From Stemphylium vesicarium (lineage: Eukaryota > Ascomycota > Dothideomycetes > Pleosporales > Pleosporaceae), in assembly GCA_004380135.1 (NCBI GenBank), contig QXCR01000259.1:1-28517 (forward strand): a stretch of 28,517 nucleotides of DNA, given 5' to 3'. Position numbers and translations under genes: made by a program. The notes below the pieces were generated by a model. It was given only the letters and a program-made list of their open reading frames with translations. It was not told where the DNA came from and searched no databases. Below, piece after piece: positions 21,849 through 28,517 of this stretch; the first letter of the stretch is position 1; each line of letters starts with the position of its first letter.

Positions 21849-22780
21849 GCCTAATTTATAATAGCTACTACTAAGTTAGATAGACTAATTATAAGAGTAA
21901 TAGTTCTACTTAAGAAATCTATAGACTAGAAGGAATAAATCTTCTTATAAAAAGATAGTATAAAGAAGTATTAACTATATTTTATAATTAATTCAGACTT
22001 TAATAAGGTAGCTCTTAAGAAGCTTAAAAAGCTAATAGTTATTAAGCAAGAGTAGCATGTTACAGATAACAAGCAAAGGCCTCTCCTAGTCGAAGGATGC
22101 GATGTTGGCAGCCAATAGTCGCACGAAACGAAGGATAATAGCGTAGAGCGCGTAGGTCACGTAATCAATATTACGCTAAGACTAACTATTAGGCGCTAGT
22201 ATATAATAGTAGTATCTAAGTAATAATAGCTGTTAGAGATATCAAGTAGAATAAAGATAATATTATAATAGTAGTAATAGTAATAGACTTAGTAATAAGG
22301 ATATAAGAATAGAAAAGTTTCACTATTTCTCTTATTATAGTTAATTCTTTTATAGTTTTATCTCTTATATAAATTATAAACTAGTTATTCTATTACTTAT
22401 ATAGAATTAAATTATCTTTACCTGAATATCTACTATTCTACTTAGTTACTAGATAATTCTACGGGCCTACCGCCATATAATACCTCGCCTGCCTTAGTAT
22501 GGACCAGGAATAGAGAAGTATCGCCGAACCCCGTATAACATAGTACCGTAATAAAATTAAAAAGAATACTTACGTTATATTTAAGAAAATAACAACTAAG
22601 AAGTTCTTGTAATACTAGTAAGTAGAGAGAAACTATAATTAAGCACTAGCTAGATATAAAATTAAGAGGAAAGTATTAAATAACATTACTTAGGAGATTA
22701 GCTAGACGATTAGTCGCCGCTATGTACACCTAATTTAGAGTAACGATACTACGTAAGCTTGCTTAAAGAGGCTAAAGAAG
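21849..22780. other. unresolved repeat-like sequence with RIP-altered and unaltered patches
   Basis: This is TpA-rich, RIP-like DNA with two less affected islands (about 22078-22175 and 22455-22540). I could not find a domain, LTR end or inverted repeat here. It probably holds older transposon remains, because A was inserted at its left edge. Around 22680-22775 the plus strand vaguely resembles a helix-turn-helix part of a transposase, but this is not strong enough to name. Confidence 0.35.
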
Positions 22781-22921
22781 TGTAACGGGCTAAACGCCCT
22801 TTGGTAGAGCTCCTTAATGGAATCTTAGTAGACGCGTCTAATAGACGCTTAGATTACCTTAGAGTAATATTTATCTGACTAGTAGATAAATACTAGCGTA
22901 GATAGACTAATAGCTCCTTAT
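22781..22921 (+). repeat. truncated B-family LTR in opposite orientation
   Basis: It begins TGTAACGGGC and follows the reverse complement of the B LTR up to CTCCTTAT, where element C starts. It therefore belongs to another element whose coding strand is plus. The rest of this LTR would be expected after the far end of C, outside the window. Confidence 0.82.
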
Positions 22922-23137
22922 TGTAAGGGCTAGCTCTAGGAGCACTTAAGGAGTAGATAGCCGATGGCAAGGCCAGGTATATAGTTATTATATTTAATAA
23001 GAAGCTATTAGTCTATCTACGCTAGTATTTATCTATTTACTAGATAAATATTAGTCTAAGGTAATCTAAGCGTCTATTAAATATATTTACTAAGATTTTA
23101 TTAAGAAGCTCTACTAAAGGGCGTTTAGCCTATTATA
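22922..23137 (-). repeat. element C LTR, 3' LTR in coding orientation
   Basis: It is 216 bp, of the B family, beginning TGTAAGGGCT and ending CCTATTATA. The minus strand shows a purine tract just inside (CTAAAAGAAGAGGG, 23138-23152). It abuts the oppositely oriented truncated LTR, so two LTR starts face away from each other at this point. Confidence 0.88.
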
Positions 23138-23948
23138 ATACCCTCTTCTTTTAGAGGTCTATTTATTTTCCTTCTAAAACCTGTCTAGGAGGCGTCCTTT
23201 AGCGTTATAGTGCGGTACTATATAGGATAGCTAGTAGTCTAAGGCTTTTATATTCTTAAGTAGCTAGACTAGCTTAAATAACGTTTAGTAGTATTCTCTC
23301 TATTTAACTTTATATCTATATTTAGCTCCTCTTCTAACGCGGCGTTTCTATTTTACTATAATATCTTCTACTACCTATTTATTCTCTTCTACTATTTATA
23401 GCACTAGTAGCTAGGAATTATCTACTTTTTAGCTTAGTAATAAGTCTAAACTTATAAGCTTAATCTAGTTAATATAGAATACTAAGTAAGGGCTTAAGAG
23501 TATATTTAGCTTAACTAAGTAGCTATTAATTACTTTTAGTACTATATACTTAGTATTTTTCTAGTCTAGCTTCTTTAATATCTACTTAGTATTATACTAC
23601 TAGTCTAAGCGTAGCTAAACCTTATTACTTACTTAGTATTATTAAGCCTCTTATTACGACCTATTTACTTATTATTTCTACTTCTACTATGCGCTTACTA
23701 TACTTACCTAGGCTAACTTAAGGACGCTTTAGAGTTTTAAGATAATTTACTCTACTTTCTTATTATCTAAGTAGTTATTAGGCGTACTTAGAAAGAGCGC
23801 TTATTCTTCTAGTATTTATAGCTATAATTAGTTAACGTTATAGCTATATTATAAGAAGAAAGGCGATACACCTATTAACGTCGCGTTCCTACTATTAATC
23901 GCGGTTTAAGCTATTAAGTAGAGCGTGGCCTAGTCTATCTAAGCCTAG

Positions 23949-24055
23949 TGTAAAAACGTCGCCCTATGCCACTGCGCCAGTACGTGCCCAAAAAAGGTAC
24001 AGTAACGATAACTATCGTTACGGTGCATAGGATAGTATATATATCGATCGTGACA
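23949..24055 (+). mobile_element. 107-bp solo LTR (or TRIM-like element) with 5-bp target duplication
   Basis: It is flanked by CCTAG on both sides (23944-23948 and 24056-24060), and the matching stretch of B near 15590 has the same sequence without the insert, so the ends are certain. The ends are TGTAAAA and CGTGACA. It contains CCCAAAAAAGGTAC, a 9-bp hairpin (GTAACGATA-AC-TATCGTTAC, 24002-24021) and GGATAGTATATATAT. It is not RIP-altered, so it arrived later than the decay of C, or was too short for RIP. It is related to 13808-13926. Confidence 0.9.
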
Positions 24056-24192
24056 CCTAGTTCGTGAAGAATTAGACATAGGCTTCCTAGACGCTATTTA
24101 TTCTCTCTATAGCGCTATCTATCTAGGGGCAGTACGCTGTTAATAGCCTCTAATTAATCTTTAGAATTTAGTAGAGTTGTTCTTATAGCTTA

Positions 24193-24303
24193 ACGTACCT
24201 CACGGGCTCGTGGATCACCCGGGCTCGTGGATCACCCGGGCTCGTGGATCACCCGGGCTCGTGGATCACCCGGGCTCGTGGATCACTTTTGCCAAGCCCC
24301 CAC
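24193..24303 (+). repeat. left terminal inverted repeat with five 17-bp units
   Basis: Outer ACGTACCTC is followed by five tandem copies of a 17-bp unit (CCGGGCTCGTGGATCAC, with the first copy starting ACGGG) at 24202-24286, and then by TTTTGCCAAGCCCCCAC. The units are presumably transposase-binding sites. The partner at 26045-26122 has three units. Confidence 0.93.
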
Positions 24304-24324
24304 CAAACTCTACCTTCCTACATA

Positions 24325-25977
24325 ATGCCTTAATAATAACGCTAGATAGAATCTTCTAATAAATATTAGATATAGACTACCCTTTAGGCTCTTAAATAAG
24401 ACGTAATACTCTCTTAGTAACGCGCTATAGCTATCTATAACGTCGCTTAATTAATACTAAGCTACTAACGCGTAGGATAGACTCTATAAGTAGATTACTA
24501 GCCTAAATTAAAGAATCTAACTAAGAATAAGAAGGACGTAGTTATTAAGCATATACTTAAGCTAGTCACCTAAGGACTTCCCCCTAGGCTTGTAGCTATA
24601 GCTAATATAGCTAATTCTTTGCGCATAGAGCGCAATATGGGCTAAGTTAGCTTAAACTAGCCTAGTACGTTTATTAAAGGCCGCCCTAAGCTCATAACGA
24701 AGTTTAATCGTAAATACGACTATAAGAGAGCCCTCTACGAGGATCCTAAGATTATATAAAGCTAGTTTAGCCTAGTAGCTAATATTAAAGCTAAGTATAG
24801 TATTCTAGATAAAGATATATTTAACTTTAATAAGGCTAGCTTTATAATAGGCTAGATATTTACTAGTTTAGTTATTATAGCTTTAGAGAGACGAGAATAG
24901 CTAAAGGTAGTATAGTAAGATAATAAAGAGTAGATAATAGTTATCTAGGGTATTAACGCGATAAGGTAAGCTATTCTACTCTTTATTATCTTTAAGAGCT
25001 ACTATCACCTCTCTACTTAGTATAAGGAGGGGGATCTACCTTATAATTAGATTATTATAGTATCTAAGAATAGCTAAATAATAAATAAGCTTAGCCTATA
25101 GTAATTAAAGCACTTTAATAAGTATATAAAGAAGAGAGTAGTTAGTAGCTACTAACTACTTATAATTAATAGCTATAAGAGCTATAACTCGCTCGCTTTC
25201 TAGAAATACTATAAGAAGAATAAGATTATTACTATCTATATACCTCTATACTTATTATACCTTCTATAGTCTCTTAATATAGAGTATTTTTCGCCTTTAA
25301 AGATAGCGTATAGCTACTAAGCTAAGAATCTTATATATAACTAGATTACCTATATTATAAAGCTTAAGTTCTTACTATACTTTATACGCGCCTATAATAT
25401 AGTAATTACTTTTAGTAATATCTAAGGAGAGTTTTAAGGCGCTAGATTAGTCTTATTTAACTTAGAATAGATTATAATAGCGCTTAATATCTAGCTATAT
25501 ACTTTATTATTACTACTTCTTAGTAATAAGCTTTAGTAGTTGTAAACCCTAAGTAATACCCTTAAATTAGGGTCGTAATTAACGCTTATAAAGGTAAGAA
25601 TTTAGAGGTATATAGATAGCTTACTAACGTCTATAGTAGAGGCTTTTAAAAAGGTCTTAAAGCGAGTAGTAATTATTACGTATAAGCTAGTATTAGCGTA
25701 AAAGGAGATTATAAAGCTTTAAGTAGTAAATAAGGCTACTACGCGATATAGATCGCACAAAAGAAAGCAGGTTTAAGTAGAGGGGACCTTAATAGTTGAG
25801 GATAGGGCTCGTTTAGCTGCTCTCAAGGACTTTGGGGCGCGTAGTGATGGGAAGAAGCTAAAGAGGCGGGTGCGCGCTAAAGTAGGTGAACCATCTCAAC
25901 GACGGTGTACACAGTGCAAAGAGACTAGGCATAATGCGCGTACCTGCTAGAAGGTAGTAGAAGTAGAATCTGAATGA
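24325..25977 (+). pseudogene. pogo/Fot1 transposase, 550 codons, many RIP stops, no frameshift
   Basis: This is a DDE transposase of the pogo family, normally about 500-550 residues. One frame runs from ATG 24325 to TGA 25975-25977. An N-terminal helix-turn-helix begins with MP and a run of TAA codons where the second copy has CAA. A CENPB-type binding region follows (GLPPRLVAIANIANSLR, FNRKYDYKRALYEDP). The start of the DDE core comes next (about 24820-24850, DIFNFNKASF, where the family has NFDETGF). The C-terminus has a short zinc-knuckle-like motif (CTQCKETRHNARTC). Base changes are almost all C-to-T or G-to-A. The active-site Asp reads Asn. The last 75 codons or so are hardly altered. 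Confidence 0.92.
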
Positions 25978-26044
25978 TATCGCATCTTACTTTATACTAT
26001 ATAGGGCCAAAGTGGGCTATTTTGCGCCAGAATGGGGTGGTTTT

Positions 26045-26122
26045 AGTGGGGGCTTGGCAAAAGTGATCCACGAGCCCGGGTGATCCACGAGCCCGGGTGA
26101 TCCACGAGCCCGTGAGGTACGT
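26045..26122 (-). repeat. right terminal inverted repeat with three 17-bp units
   Basis: It is the inverted counterpart of the left terminal repeat. It starts GTGGGGGCTTGGCAAAA, has three units (26063-26113) and ends GAGGTACGT before the TA target. Confidence 0.93.
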
Positions 26123-26356
26123 TACTAATAAATTAGCTCTCTTAGTCTAATATAATCGCGTTAGGTAGCTAGTAGTATGCGACTATCTTTTTAATAAACT
26201 TCTAAACTACTATATCTGTTATTATATTTAGTAAAAGAATAAAGATTACTTCTTTACTTAGCTAGTCTATTATTACTATAAAGCTTATTATGCCCTTACT
26301 TTTAAATAGTCCCTCTATAAAGTCTATAGAAATCTCGTTCTATACCTAAGTAAGTA

Positions 26357-27048
26357 TAGGCTGGCAAATGGGTTGGGGCAACCGCGGGCTAGGTTGGGGT
26401 TGGGTTATGGGCTGCAAGGACCAGAGTCGGGGTTAGGTCGGGGATATACCGGCCTAGGTCGGGGTTAGAGTGGGGCCACTCTAGCACGGGGCTAGGCTAG
26501 GTTAGAGTTAGGTTATCTTATTCTCCTCTAAAAAAGTCGCTTATATAGAGCTTCTATATTATTATAGTTATTTATTATTGTAAGGGGCTAGCTCTAGGAG
26601 CACTCAAGGAGTAGATAGCCGATGGCAAGGCCGGGTAACAAGATTGTATTCGATAGCGAGCTAGGCTTCTAGGCTACGTGGCTATCTATATATGTGGGCG
26701 GAGAAACAACATTGCGATCGGCAGATCGGCAGTCGGAGCTGGCAGGAGAAACACCTAGGTCGTAGACGAGGACAAGAGGGCAAGGGCTCTAGCCCATTAC
26801 AATTATAACTCCTATATATATAGCTTTACTATAATGCGTAGGTAGCGTAGCTATCTAAATTTATAGCTATTTTTAACTAATTTAACTTTAACCTCTACTA
26901 TAGCCTAGCCTATACCTAACTCTACTTAAGGCTAATCTAACTCTACCTCTATACTATTACTAATTACCTTAGGTTAGTGTTAGGTTGGGTTAGAGCCGCT
27001 GCCAAGACAATCTAACCCCAACCCAACCTAGACCCATTTGCTAGTCTA
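26357..27048. mobile_element. hAT-type non-autonomous element (692 bp) with nested solo LTR
   Basis: The ends are TAGGCTGGCAAATGGGT (26357-26373) and the inverse of TAGACTAGCAAATGGGT (27032-27048). The two differ only by two G-to-A changes. AGTAAGTA, an 8-bp duplication, stands on both sides (26349-26356 and 27049-27056). Eight-base duplications and this type of end are typical of hAT elements. Inside are GGGTTGGGGTTGGG-like runs at both ends, but no transposase. An A-family solo LTR occupies 26579-26801, so the element itself is about 465 bp. B near 15955 shows the uninterrupted site. Confidence 0.88.
26579..26801 (-). repeat. solo LTR of the A family
   Basis: It is a 223-bp LTR from TGTAAGGGGC to CCCATTACA with ATTAT on both sides (26574-26578 and 26802-26806). 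It is hardly RIP-altered and gives the cleanest view of the A-family LTR. It is nested in the hAT element, which is nested in gypsy element C. Confidence 0.93.
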
Positions 27049-27128
27049 AGTAAGTATTAGAAAAGATTTTAATAACTCTTGTTTTCTTTCTTTCTATAGC
27101 TTGCTTCTACTATAAATATTATAGTTTC

Positions 27129-27331
27129 TGTTGGTAGGCCTTGTACGATCGTACGGGTGATAACAAAAACGAGGTTCTTTTTGTGACTTGGTATTGGTAT
27201 TATTCATCTATGAACGTGGGTGCTACGAAGGTATACCTAAGCTCGGCGCGAGCCGGACCGAAGTAGGATCGAGTCGGCTCGTGGGCGAGTGTTGAGCAGC
27301 CAACGTCTCTACCGATACTCACGATCCGACA
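27129..27331. mobile_element. 203-bp solo LTR of a third family
   Basis: The ends are TGTTGGTAGG and GATCCGACA, with GTTTC on both sides (27124-27128 and 27332-27336). The matching stretch of B near 16030 lacks the insert. Composition is ordinary and not RIP-altered, in sharp contrast with its surroundings. There is a short palindrome TACGATCGTA near the left end. Its parent element is not in this window, and the orientation is unknown. Confidence 0.88.
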
Positions 27332-28222
27332 GTTTCTAATATACCTCTAGGCGTTATCTACTATTCCTAGCTAGAAGCAGTCTTTTATAAGTCTCTTATA
27401 GGTTACCTCTCTCTTAGAGTAACTTATAATAAGAGACTTATAAGTCTCTTATATAATTTAAGTATATATTAGCTTATCTTATAATACCTATTTTCTTTCT
27501 TAGTATATTAATACTCTATTATTAATTATATATTCTATAATAGAATACTTTAGGCCTAAGCTTAGTAAGAACTTTCTTTCTTTTTACTTAACTACTCTTT
27601 TTACTTCTTAGTAAGTTCTATTATTCTTTACTATAATAGCCTATAGCTTTTCTAGCTAATTAGAGGTAATAATAGCTTTACTCTAAGCTTCTTACTTTAA
27701 GTAGTTATTAACTAATAATAGATCTAGTTCTACTAAAGTTAGACTTAAGTTAGTATATATTATTAATATATTCTCTAAATTCTTTTTAACTAATTTCTTA
27801 TAGTAAGACGTAGTTAGCTTAAAGACTTATATAAGGCGCTTTTATAAGCGCTTATTCTCTACTTCTATAGGTAGATTCTATTCTCTTTATAAGAGTGCGT
27901 CTATCCTAATATTCTACTTACTTAGGTAGTATAATATCTCTATATTATAGCATCCTAATAGGAGAGACTATCTTATTTAATATTTATTTAATATTCTAGA
28001 TTTTATAAAGTACTTTAAGTTCTTATAATTAGTAATTACTTTAAACTTAATAACTAAGTTTAGTTTAGTATTTTACTTTTTTAAGTATTAAACTACTATT
28101 AGTAGTTTCTTATTATAGATTTTATAGTTATATTTATAGAAGTTATTTTTTCTTAAGAAGTGCGCATATAATCTTAAAATACTATTATTTCTATACTAAA
28201 AAAGTACCCTTTCTATAGTATA

Positions 28223-28517
28223 ACGTACCTCACGGGTTCGTGCACCACACAGGTTCGTGCACCACTTTTGCCAAGCCCCCACCAACTCTACCTCTATACG
28301 TGATGCCTCAACAACAACACCAGATAGAGCCTTCTAATGAGCGTCAGATACAGACTGCCCTTCAAGCTCTTAAACAAGACGCGACACTCTCCTTGCGACG
28401 CGCTGCAGCTATCTACAAAGTCACTCATACAACACTAAGCCGCCGACGCGCAGGACAGACTCCACAAGCAGATCGCTGGCCTAAATCAAGGAATCTGACA
28501 AAGACTGAGGAGGGCGT
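28223..28517 (+). mobile_element. second pogo/Fot1 element, left end only, little altered
   Basis: It begins ACGTACCTCACGGGTTCGTG after TA (28221-28222), where the matching site in B near 16910 is uninterrupted. The terminal repeat holds only two 17-bp units (of the form CAGGTTCGTGCACCAC) before TTTTGCCAAGCCCCCACC. The element leaves the window in its transposase gene. Confidence 0.92.
28303..28517 (+). CDS. pogo/Fot1 transposase, N-terminal part (cut by window end)
   Basis: ATG 28303 opens a frame with no stop to the window edge (71 codons). It begins MPQQQHQIEPSNERQIQTAL and contains a psq-type helix-turn-helix (LRRAAAIYKVTHTTLSRRRA) that would bind the terminal repeats. Set against 24325 onward, the same codons carry CAA or CAG here and TAA or TAG there. 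This is the only frame in the window that may belong to a working gene, although the rest is unseen. The product would act in the nucleus, cutting at TA targets. Confidence 0.88.
   Translation, partial: MPQQQHQIEPSNERQIQTALQALKQDATLSLRRAAAIYKVTHTTLSRRRAGQTPQADRWPKSRNLTKTEEG

Larger units (their letters stand above)
24193..26122 (+). mobile_element. Fot1/pogo-type DNA transposon, complete, transposase RIP-ruined
   Basis: This is a 1,930-bp Tc1/mariner-superfamily element of the pogo/Fot1 group, with TA on both sides (24191-24192 and 26123-26124). The matching stretch of B near 15730 has a single TA there. The terminal inverted repeats begin ACGTACCTCACGGGC and contain tandem 17-bp units followed by TTTTGCCAAGCCCCCAC. 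One transposase gene fills the middle. The terminal repeats and the last 380 bp or so are nearly unaltered, while about 24320-25745 is heavily RIP-altered. Confidence 0.95.
22922..28517 (-). mobile_element. Ty3/gypsy element C (B family), partial, with five insertions
   Basis: This is a second member of the B family. Its sequence after the LTR runs parallel to B from 14786 onward and is similarly RIP-altered, with stops throughout. The remains of integrase, RNase H and reverse transcriptase can be matched to B. It is interrupted at 23949-24055, 24193-26122, 26357-27048, 27129-27331 and from 28223. The right end and other LTR lie beyond the window. The presumed 5-bp target duplication on the left is CTTAT (22917-22921). 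Confidence 0.9.

Noticed and set aside
24202..24286. Five regularly spaced 17-bp repeats that could suggest a CRISPR-like array
   Set aside because: The units are directly tandem with no spacers, lie in the terminal repeat of a pogo element, and the DNA is fungal.
26357..26530. Possible telomere-like or G-quadruplex function of the GGGTTGGGG runs
   Set aside because: The runs lie at both ends of the hAT element in inverted orientation and are explained as its subterminal sequence. They are not a regular telomere repeat.

Overview
The window looks like a repeat-rich accessory stretch of a filamentous ascomycete genome, probably a Dothideomycete-type fungus (the class is a weak inference). The signs are short introns of 48-60 nt with fungal branch points, a fungal-specific FunK1 kinase relic, copia and Ty3/gypsy retrotransposons, Fot1/pogo and hAT DNA elements, and heavy CpA-to-TpA decay of the kind left by repeat-induced point mutation (RIP). 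I found no plainly intact host gene.

Positions 1-13800 have ordinary base composition. They hold the 3' part of a Ty1/copia element with its 3' LTR (1-2463), a FunK1-type kinase gene broken by three in-frame stops (about 2861-5110), a broken gene of unknown function (about 6169-7780), long stretches with no supportable gene, a region of inverted GGCTTG-type repeats (10160-10680), and a minus-strand gene of four exons (11167-13331) that would encode about 666 residues with a C-terminal Myb/SANT-like domain but carries three nonsense codons.

Positions 13800-28517 are a nest of transposons. A 119-bp solo LTR (13808-13926) is followed by gypsy-type element A (14100-21843, target duplication ATAGA). 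A carries only a gag gene and was split by a full-length Ty3/gypsy element B (14569-20755, target duplication AGGAC). Past a poorly resolved stretch lies a truncated LTR in the opposite orientation (22781-22921), into which a second B-family element, C (22922 to beyond the window), was inserted. C is itself interrupted by a 107-bp solo LTR, a complete but RIP-ruined pogo element (24193-26122), a 692-bp hAT-type element that contains an A-family solo LTR, a 203-bp solo LTR, and a second, nearly undamaged pogo copy that runs off the window end (28223 onward). Most insertions show clean target duplications, and four can be checked against the uninterrupted matching site in B.

The parts act together only as a history: retroelements inserted repeatedly, RIP destroyed their coding capacity in tracts with sharp edges, and the nearby single-copy genes collected nonsense codons of the same C-to-T or G-to-A type. 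The only reading frame that may still be functional is the start of the second pogo transposase at the right edge.
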